Assembly (NCBI RefSeq): GCF_014164585.1 | Contig: NZ_JACJFM010000022.1 | Location: 21,144-85,143, forward strand | Source: Oceanospirillum sediminis | GTDB taxonomy: Bacteria; Pseudomonadota; Gammaproteobacteria; Pseudomonadales; Halomonadaceae | DNA: 64,000 nucleotides | Direction: 5' to 3' | In this document: in pieces, positions 27,090 through 37,225 of the stretch | Layout of the letters: each line of letters starts with the position of its first letter | Position numbering within the stretch: the stretch's first letter is position 1 | The notes under the pieces: generated by a model | Told to the model about the DNA's origin: nothing | Database searches by the model: none | Seen by the model: the letters and a program-made list of their open reading frames with translations, nothing else | Position numbers and translations under genes: made by a program

Positions 27090-27845
27090 TTAGTGATTAT
27101 CGACTGCTTCAGGCTGTACTGAAAAACCATACATTTTCAATATCTTCTGATAGATCCCGGCTGCTTTAATGGCCTGTAGTCCTCGATTAAATGCTTCTAC
27201 TCTGGCAGGACTCTGGATGTTCTCCCGTGAGAACATGACATAAACCGGCTTCATGTCCAGTGGTTTATCCAGAAAGCGTATGCTGTTTTCCGGATAATTC
27301 ATTGAGCTTAACAGGTGCAGGGCAACGTATTTATCTATAACGATCAGATCGACCCGCCTTCCCATTAATTTCTTTAAATTCAGTTGATCATTGGTCACTT
27401 CTTCTTTATTCAGGTAGTCCGCCTGATCAAATTCCTGATTGTTTACGTAGCCCCTTACTACACCGATGCGATATTGAACTAAATCAGCCAGTTCATTATA
27501 TCCGGATAAGGCGCTGTCTTTATGGACTGCAAACATCAGTTCACTGGATATATAGGGTTCTGTCAGCAGATAACTGGCCGCTCTTTCATAGGAGTAATAA
27601 GCAGAGTACAGGGCGTCAACCTCTCCGGCTCGTGCACTTTCCATTGCTCGTTTCCACGGCATATAAATGAAATGGCTTGTTATGCCTGAGTAAGCCAGTG
27701 CCTGTTTAATAATTTCTGCCGTAAAGCCGTTATTCTTAAGGTTCGGGCCGGTATAGGGTGGCCAGTCTGATGATACCAGCGTAACTGTTGAGGCATTAGC
27801 CCTGACACTCAAAATGAATAGTATCAACAGCAATTTTTTCCACAT
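27090..27845 (-). CDS. Orphan periplasmic solute-binding protein, SBP family 3
   Basis: 251 residues with a Sec signal peptide (about 1-19, LLLILFILSVRANAS). The mature protein opens with TLVSSDWPPYTGP, the usual start of the family 3 amino-acid-type binding fold, followed by GFTAEIIKQAL and a MPWKRAMESARAGEVDALY segment typical of the shorter transporter-less members. No permease or ATPase gene is adjacent. It may deliver a ligand to a distant transporter or act as a sensor. The next 316 bases upstream (27846-28161) show nothing I can name. Confidence 0.82.
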   Translation of the reverse strand: MWKKLLLILFILSVRANASTVTLVSSDWPPYTGPNLKNNGFTAEIIKQALAYSGITSHFIYMPWKRAMESARAGEVDALYSAYYSYERAASYLLTEPYISSELMFAVHKDSALSGYNELADLVQYRIGVVRGYVNNQEFDQADYLNKEEVTNDQLNLKKLMGRRVDLIVIDKYVALHLLSSMNYPENSIRFLDKPLDMKPVYVMFSRENIQSPARVEAFNRGLQAIKAAGIYQKILKMYGFSVQPEAVDNH

Positions 27846-28161
27846 GATATGGACCTGAACAAAAGTATTTTCGATATGAGGCCAGTTGTTGACTGGAGAT
27901 GTCGATTATTTTTGCAGAGAAACTATGGTTCCATTAATTGTCTGTGAATGGCAATGAACTAAGGATAGCAGCTGATCATTTTCTCTGTAGAAGTTTAATT
28001 AATCTGTTTTTCGTAACCAGAACATGATCCGGTCATCAGTCCGTAAACGAAGTGCTCAGACAAAGTCTGAATTCATGCAGAGCCCAACGGCTACCCTTTA
28101 GAAGTGGAGATTAAAGCAGGGGTTTCTGAATAGGCTGATTTATGAATTAATTTGCAGTAAC

Positions 28162-28196
28162 AAAAAAGCCCGCAACCTGATGAATTGCGGGCTTTT
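28162..28196 (-). terminator. Rho-independent terminator after tRNA-Val
   Basis: On the minus strand AAAAGCCCGCAA pairs with TTGCGGGCTTTT around a nine-base loop and runs into six T. It starts six bases past the tRNA CCA end, so the tRNA is a single-gene transcript. Confidence 0.92.
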
Positions 28197-28201
28197 GAAT
28201 A

Positions 28202-28278
28202 TGGTAGACGTGATCGGATTCGAACCAACGACCCCCACCATGTCAAGGTGGTGCTCTAACCAACTGAGCTACACGTCT
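28202..28278 (-). tRNA. tRNA-Val, anticodon GAC
   Basis: 77 bases including an encoded CCA (28202-28204). Acceptor stem AGACGTG pairs with CACGTCT, discriminator A. The D arm contains TAGCTCAGTTGGTTAGAGC, the anticodon stem CCACC/GGTGG encloses loop TTGACAT with anticodon GAC, and the T arm contains GGTTCGAATCC. It reads GUC and GUU valine codons. Confidence 0.97.
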
Positions 28279-28291
28279 CTGATGGCTGCGT

Positions 28292-28319
28292 ATTATATTG
28301 ATAACTTAATGTTTTACAA
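28292..28319 (-). promoter_or_regulatory. Promoter of tRNA-Val
   Basis: Minus strand: TTGTAA (28314-28319) as -35, 16-bp spacer, perfect TATAAT (28292-28297) as -10. The predicted start is about seven bases before the mature tRNA 5' end. Confidence 0.75.
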
Positions 28320-28484
28320 GGGTTAATGTTCAAAAAAACAGATTTTTTTCTGAGCTGTTAAATTCAGAGATATTTTGAGTGGTTCATAGAGGTATTGGCA
28401 TTCTGGTTTATCAAAGGGCTTCTGGTACACTAGCGGCCGCTTTTATAATGATGTCTTTCACCTTTACGACCGTTGATGCCTGCT

Positions 28485-30416
28485 ATGAAAATACTTCTGA
28501 TGACTCCACCTATGACACAGCTGAATACGCCTTATCCGGCGACGGCTTATCTGACAGGATTCCTGCGTCATCAGGGATATCAGGCGGTGCAAAGAGACCC
28601 GGCCATTGATCTGTTTCTGGAGATGATGACCCGCAATGGCCTGGAAGTAATTCGCAGTGTTGTCGAAGAGAACTTCGAGCATTTTGCTGATGATGAGCTG
28701 CCGGATGTGATTCATTTCTTTCTGGCAGAGTCTGAGCGCTATTTCAGTTGTGTTGAGCCTGTGATCCGTTTTCTGCAGGGGAAGGATCCTGGTCTGGCGT
28801 TGCGTATAAATTCTCGCCGTTTTTTGCCTGAAGGGCCTGCATTTGATGTGCTGAGTCAGATGGAACAGGTATCGGGTGATGTGCTGAAAAAGGCCTTTGG
28901 CGATCTGGGTGTTCAGGATAAAGCTAAGTATCTGGCTACTTTATTTATCAATGATCTATCTGCGGTAATCACTCAGGGTGTTGATCCTTATTTTGAGGTC
29001 AGTCGCTATGGTGAGCGCCTGGCAGCGGCAAACCCTTATTTTGATGACTTATATAATGTAATCAGTGAGGGACACTCGTTTACTTCAGAAGTACTTGAGC
29101 AGCTGGTCGAGCAATATTTAGAAGAAGAAAATCCGGATATTGTCGGTTTAACGGTGCCTTTCCCAGGCAATATGCTGGGTGCGCTGCGTATTGCTGAAGC
29201 CTGTCGTCAGTTAAGACCGGATATGCCGATTATTATGGGCGGTGGTTTTGTTAATACTGAGCTTCGGGCATTAAAAGACCCGCGTGTGTTTGAATTTGTC
29301 GATTTTATCTGCCTGGATGATGGTGAACGACCTTTATTAACACTGTTGGAGTATCTGCAGGGGCAGCGTGATGCCGATGAGTTATTCCGGACTTATTTCC
29401 TGGCTGATGATGCAACAGGCCAGCCTTGTGTTCATCTGAATGAAAACCCGGAATTACATGATATACCGCAGATTGATGTCGGCACACCTGTCTATGATGG
29501 CCTGCCTCTGGATGATTATCTGTCACTGTGTGAGATGCTGAATCCTATGCATCGGATCTGGAGTGATGGCCGCTGGAATAAGCTGACTATTGCTCACGGT
29601 TGCTACTGGAGGAAGTGCAGTTTCTGCGATATCTCTCTGGATTATATTGATCGTTATGATGAAGCCGGAGCGGATATTCTGGTAGATCGCATTGAGCAGT
29701 TAATAGAGGAGACCGGGCAGACAGGTTTCCATTTTGTTGATGAGGCTGCCCCACCAAAAGCACTTTTTGCACTGGCCCGTAAGCTGATCGAACGGGATGT
29801 GATTATCAGCTGGTGGGGGAATATCCGTTTTGAAAAGACTTTTACGCCGGAGAAATGCCAGTTGCTGGCTGATTCAGGGTGTGTGGCCGTTAGTGGTGGT
29901 CTGGAAGTGGCGTCAGATCGCTTACTGAAACTGATGAAAAAAGGGGTCAGTGTTGAGCAGGTCGCCCGGGTGACAAAAGCGTTCTCGGATGCCGGTATTC
30001 TGGTGCATGCTTATCTGATGTATGGTTTTCCGACACAGACAACGAAGGAAACGATCGATTCACTGGAGCGGGTGCGACAGTTGATGGCCGCGGGGTGCTT
30101 TCAGTCTGCCTACTGGCACCGGTTTGCAGCCACCGTTCATAGCCCGATTGGTATGTATCCTGATGAATATGGTATCGAATTACGTCCCGGACCAGAGCCG
30201 CTGTTTGCTGAAAATGATGTGGAGTTTTATGATCCGGTACAGACCGACCATGACATGTTAGGCCGGGGATTGCGTAAGGCGCTGTATAATTACATGCATG
30301 GCGTGGGCTATGATCAGCCGCTGCAATTCTGGTTTGATGAGATGGATATACCTGCTTCGGCAGTGAAACCGGATTTTGTGCATAAAGCTATTACCGGGCT
30401 GATTACCAGTCAGTAA
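28485..30416 (+). CDS. B12-binding-type radical SAM protein, function unknown
   Basis: About 643 residues. The N-terminal half contains a cobalamin-binding-like Rossmann region (about 205-300: PDIVGLTVPFPGNMLGALRI, MPIIMGGGFVNTELRAL, FICLDDGERPLLTLL). The radical SAM domain follows; its cluster motif reads HGCYWRKCSFCDIS, four residues between the first two Cys, instead of the usual CxxxCxxC. Later segments VSGGLEVASDRLLKLMKKGV and HAYLMYGFPTQTTKET are typical of B12-radical SAM enzymes. The start is ambiguous among ATG 28476 and 28485, neither with a clear ribosome binding site; MKILLMTPP is a typical family start. A TATAAT lies at 28444-28449. It stands alone, so the substrate cannot be inferred. 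Confidence 0.82.
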   Translation: MKILLMTPPMTQLNTPYPATAYLTGFLRHQGYQAVQRDPAIDLFLEMMTRNGLEVIRSVVEENFEHFADDELPDVIHFFLAESERYFSCVEPVIRFLQGKDPGLALRINSRRFLPEGPAFDVLSQMEQVSGDVLKKAFGDLGVQDKAKYLATLFINDLSAVITQGVDPYFEVSRYGERLAAANPYFDDLYNVISEGHSFTSEVLEQLVEQYLEEENPDIVGLTVPFPGNMLGALRIAEACRQLRPDMPIIMGGGFVNTELRALKDPRVFEFVDFICLDDGERPLLTLLEYLQGQRDADELFRTYFLADDATGQPCVHLNENPELHDIPQIDVGTPVYDGLPLDDYLSLCEMLNPMHRIWSDGRWNKLTIAHGCYWRKCSFCDISLDYIDRYDEAGADILVDRIEQLIEETGQTGFHFVDEAAPPKALFALARKLIERDVIISWWGNIRFEKTFTPEKCQLLADSGCVAVSGGLEVASDRLLKLMKKGVSVEQVARVTKAFSDAGILVHAYLMYGFPTQTTKETIDSLERVRQLMAAGCFQSAYWHRFAATVHSPIGMYPDEYGIELRPGPEPLFAENDVEFYDPVQTDHDMLGRGLRKALYNYMHGVGYDQPLQFWFDEMDIPASAVKPDFVHKAITGLITSQ

Positions 30417-30443
30417 TGTTTGTCTATGACAACTCTCCCGCCG

Positions 30444-30482
30444 GATCAGGTCGGATAAACGAAGCGCTATCCGACACTGATC
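30444..30482. terminator. Hairpin between convergent genes, possible bidirectional terminator
   Basis: GTCGGATA (30450-30457) pairs perfectly with TATCCGAC (30468-30475), with further GATCAG/CTGATC pairing outside (30444-30449 and 30477-30482). It lies between the radical SAM gene and the SBP gene, which converge. No clear T-run is present, so termination is inferred from position and stem strength only. Confidence 0.45.
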
Positions 30483-30508
30483 TGAAGCGGAAAATTCGTT
30501 CAATGCCG

Positions 30509-31330
30509 TTAGTCATGTAAAGCGATAGGCAGCAGATTATTTTTGCTGGCGTACTGCTTCAGGCGACCATCCTTTTTAATATCAGCGACGAACTGATCAA
30601 CACGCTTCAGCCATTGTGGCTGATCTTTTTTAACTGCGTAGGCATACTGGAACTGGTCAGTGGCTTTCACTGGTGTCAGCAGTTTTGCCCAGTCGTAGTT
30701 TTTGATCATCTTCTGGCCATATGGATAGTCGGTGATAAATACATCAGCCCGGCCTGAACGTACTTCGATTTCTCGCTGACCTGGTTTGATCACTGTTGCG
30801 ATATGTGCTTGCTTCAGCGAGTTTTTCATGGCATTTTCCATGTAGGTGCCTTTCTGTACGCTGACAATAACACCAGGCTGATCCATCGTTTCCCAGCTAT
30901 CAATGATTGGGTGGGTTTTATGGGTGATGCCATACATACCACTGCTCAGGTAGGGCTGGCTGAAGTCGATACGTTGCATTCTTGCCTGAGTCCGGCCAAC
31001 GCCAAACATGGCAATGTCACATTTGTCGGATTCCAGATCGTTCATGAATATGCCGAAGTGGGTGTTTACAAAGCTGACTTCAACACCAAGATCAGAAGCA
31101 AACTCTCTGGCCAGGTCAATATCAATACCTTCTAGCTCGCCGGTTTTACGGTTCTTGTAAGATATGGAGAAATAGTCTGGCCAGATGCATACTCTGAGTC
31201 TTTTTTGTGCAGCTATTTGCTGTAGACGGTCTGAGGAATTTTCCTCCGAAATCCCGGTCGCCAGAGCGTTTGCGGCCATAATTGATGCGGTACAGAGTGA
31301 AAGTACCATAACCAGCGTTTTTTTCAGCAT
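30509..31330 (-). CDS. Orphan periplasmic amino-acid-type solute-binding protein
   Basis: 273 residues from the ATG at 31328-31330; the frame extends to a TTG at 31351 but the ATG gives a clean Sec signal peptide (LVMVLSLCTASIMAANALA). Family 3 binding protein: RVCIWPDYFSISYKN, GIDIDLAREFASDLG, IDFSQPYLSSGMYGIT and FQYAYAVKKDQPQWL. It resembles the ABC amino-acid and cyclohexadienyl dehydratase group. No ABC permease is adjacent. It is divergent from a GGDEF/EAL gene (31432), so a role in sensing for cyclic-di-GMP control is possible but unproven. Confidence 0.85.
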   Translation of the reverse strand: MLKKTLVMVLSLCTASIMAANALATGISEENSSDRLQQIAAQKRLRVCIWPDYFSISYKNRKTGELEGIDIDLAREFASDLGVEVSFVNTHFGIFMNDLESDKCDIAMFGVGRTQARMQRIDFSQPYLSSGMYGITHKTHPIIDSWETMDQPGVIVSVQKGTYMENAMKNSLKQAHIATVIKPGQREIEVRSGRADVFITDYPYGQKMIKNYDWAKLLTPVKATDQFQYAYAVKKDQPQWLKRVDQFVADIKKDGRLKQYASKNNLLPIALHD

Positions 31331-31431
31331 AATAAATCTGCCCCAGAGCAACGGATATGAATATTTAATGAGACGTTATCTGTCATCTTATGTAAGATTC
31401 TATTTTTTTTAGTGTGTGTTCGGATTGATCT

Positions 31432-34080
31432 GTGTTAAAGAATTGGCAAAGTTTTCTATGGCAGGCAATAAAAAACCAGAGATGGGTCTGGCTGATTACC
31501 CTGTCCGTTCTACTTATGTTCTGGGGTATTTTACAGCATACCCTGGTAAAAGGGTTGCAGCGTAGCCTGGATGAACAGGTGCATCGTAATGGTGTACTTT
31601 TACATGCTCTTGAAGATAGCGTAGTGCGCTCGTTTCAGTCTGTTAATGCATCCTTGCTGGCTTTGTCAGAGCAGGTCAGTTCTGTTCATCAGGAAAGTTT
31701 ATCTCAGTTATTACGTGAGCAGCTCAGAACCTCGCCCCAGCTAAGAGCGATTGATTACGTCGATGGAAACGGCTTGTTACAGGTTTCGTCGAATACGGCC
31801 ACAACGCATCAGTTGAATTACTCTTGTCTGGGTGTGCTATCCGGAGATGCTCTGATGGAATCATGGGTTGATGCTCCTGTTGCCGGACGATTTCCCGGAG
31901 ACCCTTTTGCTGGACGTACCCCCCATCAGCATATTCCTTTTTGTCAGGCCGTACGTGACGCTGATGGTCGTCTGTCCGGAGTGCTGATTGCATCTCTCAA
32001 TCCCCAGTATTTTGTTGGTCTGTTTCAATCCGTCGTTAAAGAACAGAACGCCAGAGTGAGTTTATATCGTTATGATGGCGAGGTACTGATTGCAGATACA
32101 GAGCAAAAGTCCGGGGATTATCTGTTGTCACTGGTGAAAAAGCAGGCGTGGGGCAGTTATCGTCTTCATTCCGGGCAGGAGCAGGGAGTACTGATCAGTT
32201 ATCGTTCAACGTCTGTTTTACCCCTGATTATTACCATTGAATCCCTTGAAAGTGTAGCCCTGCAGGCCTGGAAGCATGACGAGCGTATGTTGTCGATTAT
32301 GATGATAGTGCTGACGGCCATGATCCTGGTTGTAGCGCTGCTGGTATTGATTCTGCTGGAGCGGCGTGCTCGCTCAGAGGATGATAATCGCCTGTTAAGT
32401 GCGGCTATCCGAAGTGCAGCCAATGCGGTGTTTATTACCGATAAAGAGGGGCATATCCATTGGGTTAATGATGCTTTTCTGCGTTTGACTGGCTATGAAG
32501 TGCATGAGGTGTATCAACAGAACCCCAGAATCCTTAATTCGGGGCAGCACAGCAAAGCGTTTTTTGCCCGTTTATGGCAACAGGTGCTGAATGGGGACAG
32601 CTGGCGAGGTGAGTTAGTCAACCGTCATAAACAGGGGCATGCTTTAATTGTTGAGCAGACTATTACGCCCATTCGTAATGCCGGTGGTGATATTGAGCAT
32701 TTTGTTGCGGTGCATGAGGATGTCACGGCAAGAAAACAGGCGGAACAAAGGGCCCTGTATCTTGCTGAGCATGATCCTTTAACCGGATTGCCGAATCGTC
32801 GTTATTTTGAACAGAAAATTTATGATTGCTTTATGTCTGAGCAGGTACAGCCTCTGGCGATTATGTTTATTGATCTGGATCGCTTTAAAGAAATTAATGA
32901 CACTATGGGGCATGAAGCCGGAGATGACTTGCTGACCTCGACCACCGATAAATTGACAGAGATCCTGCAGGAAGACTATCTGCTGGCTCGTTTAGGGGGA
33001 GATGAGTTTGCTGTGCTGGTAACAGGCAGGATTAGTCACTCTCGTTTGTCTGTTCTGGCGCAGCAGATTATTGATACCGTTGCTCGCCCTTTTGTATACA
33101 AGGATGCCAGTTTTTCTGTCACTTGTAGCCTGGGCATTGCCGAAGGGACAACCCGGAGACTGGATGCATCTCAGATGCTGAGGCAGGCCGACATGGCAAT
33201 GTATCGGGCGAAGCATGAGGGTAAAAACACCTATCGTTTCTTTGATGAGTCTATGGATACTCTGATGCAGCGTCGGGTTTTCCTGCAGCAGCAACTTGAA
33301 CAGGCGGTTCAGAGTGACAAAGAACTTAGTCTGCGTTATCAGCCGCAGGTTTGTGCGCAGACAGGTCTGGTTACCGGTGCAGAGGTGTTATTGCGCTGGG
33401 AAACAGAAAGTGGTGAGTGGATCTCTCCGGCAGAGTTTATCGGTCTGGCAGAAGAGACCGGGCTGATAATGGAAGTCAGTAACTGGCTGATGGAAAGTAT
33501 GTTCAGGCAGATGGCGGCATGGAATCGTAAGAAGTTGCCTTTTGGCTGTATATCGATGAATGTTTCGGCGGTTCAGCTGGCCAGAGAAGATCTGGCGGCT
33601 CATCTGTCTGAGCTGATGCAGCGTTTCCGTATTCCGGTGAATCAGATCTCGGTGGAAATTACAGAAACAACGCTGATGGCAGACTCTGAGCTGGTCAGTG
33701 ACAATCTGAAAAAACTGAAGCAGGCCGGATTGACTCTGGCTATTGATGATTTTGGTACCGGGTATTCATCTCTGAGCTATCTTAAAGCGATTGATGCGGA
33801 TTATCTGAAAATTGATCGTAGTTTTGTGATTGGTATTGGTGAAAATGCCTCTGATGAGCGCATTGTGGAAGCGACCATTGCTCTGGCCCATAGCCTTAAA
33901 TTACGTGTGGTTGCGGAAGGTGTGGATAGTGAGCATCAGCTCGAATTCCTGAGAGAGGCAGGCTGCGAGACGATTCAGGGGTATTTGTTTGCTCGACCTC
34001 TCACAGCGGAAGAGTTCGAGTGTTATGTAGAGGATAAGAATATGCAGAGTTATTCATTGCTACCGGAAACACTGGATTAG
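31432..34080 (+). CDS. Membrane GGDEF/EAL cyclic-di-GMP enzyme with PAS domain
   Basis: 882 residues: membrane helix (about 18-37), periplasmic sensing region (about 38-285), second helix (about 288-310), PAS (about 322-440), GGDEF (about 445-610, intact LARLGGDEFAVLV) and EAL (about 625-875). The EAL signature is EVLLRW (EVL, a tolerated variant), and the downstream catalytic segments EITETTLMAD, DDFGTGYSSLSYLK, YLKIDRSFV and VVAEGVDSE are present, so phosphodiesterase activity is plausible; net activity cannot be told. The start is a GTG at 31432 without a clear ribosome binding site, chosen because the next Met would cut into the first helix. Divergent from an orphan binding protein. Confidence 0.9.
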   Translation: MLKNWQSFLWQAIKNQRWVWLITLSVLLMFWGILQHTLVKGLQRSLDEQVHRNGVLLHALEDSVVRSFQSVNASLLALSEQVSSVHQESLSQLLREQLRTSPQLRAIDYVDGNGLLQVSSNTATTHQLNYSCLGVLSGDALMESWVDAPVAGRFPGDPFAGRTPHQHIPFCQAVRDADGRLSGVLIASLNPQYFVGLFQSVVKEQNARVSLYRYDGEVLIADTEQKSGDYLLSLVKKQAWGSYRLHSGQEQGVLISYRSTSVLPLIITIESLESVALQAWKHDERMLSIMMIVLTAMILVVALLVLILLERRARSEDDNRLLSAAIRSAANAVFITDKEGHIHWVNDAFLRLTGYEVHEVYQQNPRILNSGQHSKAFFARLWQQVLNGDSWRGELVNRHKQGHALIVEQTITPIRNAGGDIEHFVAVHEDVTARKQAEQRALYLAEHDPLTGLPNRRYFEQKIYDCFMSEQVQPLAIMFIDLDRFKEINDTMGHEAGDDLLTSTTDKLTEILQEDYLLARLGGDEFAVLVTGRISHSRLSVLAQQIIDTVARPFVYKDASFSVTCSLGIAEGTTRRLDASQMLRQADMAMYRAKHEGKNTYRFFDESMDTLMQRRVFLQQQLEQAVQSDKELSLRYQPQVCAQTGLVTGAEVLLRWETESGEWISPAEFIGLAEETGLIMEVSNWLMESMFRQMAAWNRKKLPFGCISMNVSAVQLAREDLAAHLSELMQRFRIPVNQISVEITETTLMADSELVSDNLKKLKQAGLTLAIDDFGTGYSSLSYLKAIDADYLKIDRSFVIGIGENASDERIVEATIALAHSLKLRVVAEGVDSEHQLEFLREAGCETIQGYLFARPLTAEEFECYVEDKNMQSYSLLPETLD

Positions 34081-34214
34081 TAGTGAAAATCTGGCAAATA
34101 AGATAGTTTTTGCTGAAAAGGCAGCTTGTTGTTCTAAATGCTAAAAACTTGTTATACAAAGGTTGAATTTTTCAGCAGAACTGCATCCAATATGCCTCCC
34201 GGATTGGAGGCGTA

Positions 34215-35132
34215 ATGCAGAATATAGAAACGAAATGGCTGGAAGATTTTATCGCCCTGGCTCAGAGCCAGAGCTTTTCCCGTGCGGCTCAGTTACGTCA
34301 TGTGACTCAACCCGCCTTCAGTCGCCGCATTAAAACCCTTGAGCAGGCTGTAGGAACGAAACTGTTTGATCGTGATGCTCAGCCGGTGAGGCTGAGTGAG
34401 GCCGGACGACAGTTTCTGCCTGTCGCTCGTAAAGTACTGACTCAGCTGCAAGGTGCTATGAAGCAGTTGTCTCTGGGTACGGATTATCTGACCCGAGTGA
34501 ACTTCTGTGCTGCACATTCGCTATCCTTTACTCTCATGCCTGAGTTGATCCAGTGGATTCGTCAGCAGGAACCCGGATTTATGGCCCGTACTGAAGCCGC
34601 TAATGTGGATGTCGGGCTGAATGCACTGAGAAAAGGGGAGTGTGACTTCTTGCTGGCCTATCACGATCCCCAATCCTGGATTCGCCTGGATGAAAGTCTG
34701 TTTCCCGGATGCCAGTTAGGCTGGACGCGTTTAATGCCGGTGACTAAAGCCACGCGTCATGGTCAGGCTATTTATCGACTGGATATTGATCAACAGGTGC
34801 CTTATCTGGCCTATACCGCTGAAGCCATGCTGGGGCAGGCGGTGCGTGAGCGGATAAGAAATCAGACATCGGATGTTCGGCTGGATAAGGTTTATGAAAC
34901 GGCAATGGCTCAGGGCCTGAAAGAGATGGTGATGGCGGGAGAGGGGGTGGCCTGGTTACCGGAAGTGACGATTCGCAATGAGCTGGAGCAAGGCATCATG
35001 GTGCCTGCCGGTTCGGAGCAATGGATTGTGCCGCTTGAAATCTGTGTTTATCGTTCGGCGGGTGTGGAAAAGCCCATGGTTGAGCAGATCTGGCAGCTGA
35101 TCTGTAAACGTTACGGTCAGCCTATACGCTGA
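34215..35132 (+). CDS. LysR-type regulator, HypT/YjiE-like
   Basis: 305 residues. The N-terminus NIETKWLEDFIALAQSQSF and the helix-turn-helix VTQPAFSRRIKTLEQAVG are close to what I recall of E. coli YjiE (HypT), a hypochlorite-responsive LysR protein; later matches include AAAHSL-like CAAHSLSFTLMPELI, GEGVAWLPE and a PLEICVYR end. HypT is activated by methionine oxidation; this protein has several Met residues, but I did not align them. The gene stands alone between the GGDEF/EAL gene and aspS, so its targets are unknown. GATTGGAGGCGTA before the ATG contains a good GGAGG. Confidence 0.82.
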   Translation: MQNIETKWLEDFIALAQSQSFSRAAQLRHVTQPAFSRRIKTLEQAVGTKLFDRDAQPVRLSEAGRQFLPVARKVLTQLQGAMKQLSLGTDYLTRVNFCAAHSLSFTLMPELIQWIRQQEPGFMARTEAANVDVGLNALRKGECDFLLAYHDPQSWIRLDESLFPGCQLGWTRLMPVTKATRHGQAIYRLDIDQQVPYLAYTAEAMLGQAVRERIRNQTSDVRLDKVYETAMAQGLKEMVMAGEGVAWLPEVTIRNELEQGIMVPAGSEQWIVPLEICVYRSAGVEKPMVEQIWQLICKRYGQPIR

Positions 35133-35378
35133 GTTATCTGGCGGTGGAGTCATGGGCGTATCAGGTATATAATGTTTCGCTTTGCCTGTGCAGGCATCTT
35201 TATCCGGATTTAATCAGGTGTTTAACAGCTAGTCGCTTGATTTTCTGAGAAAAGTCTATATTGCACAGTAAATAGAGAATCTGTCGGTTGTGCTTTCATA
35301 CCGGCAACAGGAATCGTTTTGTGTGGCTCAGAGCCATGCTGATTAAAGAACAGAAAACTGAATAAACAGGAATAGATT

Positions 35379-37160
35379 ATGCGCAGCCATTATTGCGGCG
35401 AACTGAATGAGTCTCATGTTGGCCAGGAAGTGACTCTGTGTGGATGGGTACACCGTCGTCGTGACCACGGTGGGGTTATTTTTATCGATCTGCGTGACCG
35501 CGATGGTCTGACTCAGGTTGTTGTTGACCCGGATACCGAAGAAGCATTTGCCACTGCTGACAAAAGCCGTAGTGAATATGTGCTGCAAATTAAAGGTCTG
35601 GTTCGCCCACGCCCTGAAGGCACCACTAATGAGAACATGCCAACAGGTATGATCGAGGTACTGGGTAAAGAAGTCACTGTACTGAATGCTTCTGAAACCC
35701 CTCCATTCCCTCTGGATGAGCACGTTAAAGTAGGCGAAGACGTACGTCTGAAGTATCGCTACGTTGATCTGCGTCGTCCTGAAATGCTGGAAAAACTGCG
35801 TTTCCGTTCTCGCATGACTCACACCATCCGTAACTACCTGGATGAGCAGGGGTTCCTGGATATCGAAACGCCGATTCTGACTCGTGCGACGCCAGAAGGT
35901 GCACGTGACTACCTGGTACCTAGCCGTACTCACGCTGGTAGCTTCTTCGCACTGCCACAGTCTCCTCAGCTGTTCAAGCAGCTGCTGATGGTGTCTGGTA
36001 TGGATCGTTACTACCAGATTGCTAAATGTTTCCGTGACGAAGATCTGCGTGCAGACCGTCAGCCTGAATTTACTCAGATCGATATCGAAGCGTCTTTTGT
36101 TACTGACGAAGAGATTATGGGTCTGGCTGAAGGCATGACTAAGAAGCTGTTCAAGGAAGTGCTGGACGTTGATCTGGGTGACTTCCCGCACATGCCTTAC
36201 GCCGAAGCGATGAGCCGCTTCGGTAGCGACAAGCCAGATCTGCGTATTCCTCTGGAAATGGTTGACATGGGCGATCTGATGGCTCAGGTAGACTTTAAAG
36301 TCTTCTCTGGCCCTGCCACTGATCCTAAAGGCCGTGTGGCAGCACTGCGTGTGCCTGGTGGTGCTTCTCTGTCTCGTAAGCAGATTGATGAGTACACTAA
36401 GTTTGTTGGCATCTACGGTGCGAGAGGTCTGGCATGGATTAAAGTTAATGATCGCTCTGCGGGTCTGGAAGGTCTGCAGTCACCAATCGTTAAGTTTATG
36501 GAAAATGTGATCGACGACGTTCTGGATCGTGTTGATGCACAGGACGGCGACATCATTTTCTTCGGTGCGGATAAAGAAAAGATCGTAAACGAAGCGTTGG
36601 GCGCACTGCGTTGCAAGCTGGGTGAAGATCTGAACCTGTATACTTGCGAGTGGGCGCCATTGTGGGTTGTTGACTTCCCAATGTTCGAAGAGAACAGCGA
36701 TGGCAGCCTGACCGCACTGCACCACCCATTCACTTCTCCTGCATGTACAGCCGAAGAGCTGGAAGCCAACCCGGAAGCGGCTCTGTCTGTAGCTTACGAT
36801 ATCGTGCTGAACGGTACCGAGCTGGGTGGTGGTTCTATCCGTATTCATGATCAGAACATGCAGCAGGCGGTATTCCGCACGCTGAACATCAGCGAAGAGG
36901 AGCAGCAAGAGAAGTTCGGCTTCCTGCTGGACGCGCTGAAGTTCGGTGCGCCACCACACGGTGGTCTGGCATTCGGTCTGGATCGTCTGGTGATGCTGAT
37001 GACAGATTCTCAGTCTATCCGTGAAGTGATTGCTTTCCCTAAAACTCAGAGTGCAGGTTGTGTGATGACTGCGGCTCCGGGTGAAGTAAGTGCTGAGCAG
37101 CTGAAAGAGCTGAACATCCGTCTGCGTCAGAAAATCGCACCGACTGAATCTGAAGATTAA
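35379..37160 (+). CDS. aspS: Aspartyl-tRNA synthetase, probably non-discriminating
   Basis: Charges tRNA-Asp with aspartate. 593 residues, class II: N-terminal OB anticodon-binding domain (about 1-105), catalytic core with motif 2 [20 protein letters not shown], bacterial GAD insertion (about 290-420), and motif 3 [14 protein letters not shown]. Position 30 is His in [16 protein letters not shown], as in Pseudomonas aeruginosa AspRS (His31), which is a marker of the non-discriminating form that also charges tRNA-Asn; E. coli AspRS has Leu. That would imply a GatCAB amidotransferase in this organism. AGGAA lies before the ATG. It is followed by a good terminator, then yebC and ruvC. Confidence 0.97.
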   Translation: MRSHYCGELNESHVGQEVTLCGWVHRRRDHGGVIFIDLRDRDGLTQVVVDPDTEEAFATADKSRSEYVLQIKGLVRPRPEGTTNENMPTGMIEVLGKEVTVLNASETPPFPLDEHVKVGEDVRLKYRYVDLRRPEMLEKLRFRSRMTHTIRNYLDEQGFLDIETPILTRATPEGARDYLVPSRTHAGSFFALPQSPQLFKQLLMVSGMDRYYQIAKCFRDEDLRADRQPEFTQIDIEASFVTDEEIMGLAEGMTKKLFKEVLDVDLGDFPHMPYAEAMSRFGSDKPDLRIPLEMVDMGDLMAQVDFKVFSGPATDPKGRVAALRVPGGASLSRKQIDEYTKFVGIYGARGLAWIKVNDRSAGLEGLQSPIVKFMENVIDDVLDRVDAQDGDIIFFGADKEKIVNEALGALRCKLGEDLNLYTCEWAPLWVVDFPMFEENSDGSLTALHHPFTSPACTAEELEANPEAALSVAYDIVLNGTELGGGSIRIHDQNMQQAVFRTLNISEEEQQEKFGFLLDALKFGAPPHGGLAFGLDRLVMLMTDSQSIREVIAFPKTQSAGCVMTAAPGEVSAEQLKELNIRLRQKIAPTESED

Positions 37161-37225
37161 TTTGTTCTGAGTTGGTCGCAGAGCTAAAAAGTTCTGAGGC
37201 TAACTGTGGACTCTTAGGATTCTAT

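Noticed and set aside
31432..34080. EVL in place of EAL in the phosphodiesterase signature
   Set aside because: EVL is a known tolerated variant and the other catalytic segments are intact, so it is not reported as unusual.
35343..36191. 282-codon minus-strand frame across aspS
   Set aside because: Antisense shadow of aspS, whose motifs are unmistakable.
36480..36959. 159-codon minus-strand frame in aspS
   Set aside because: Shadow of aspS with no independent support.
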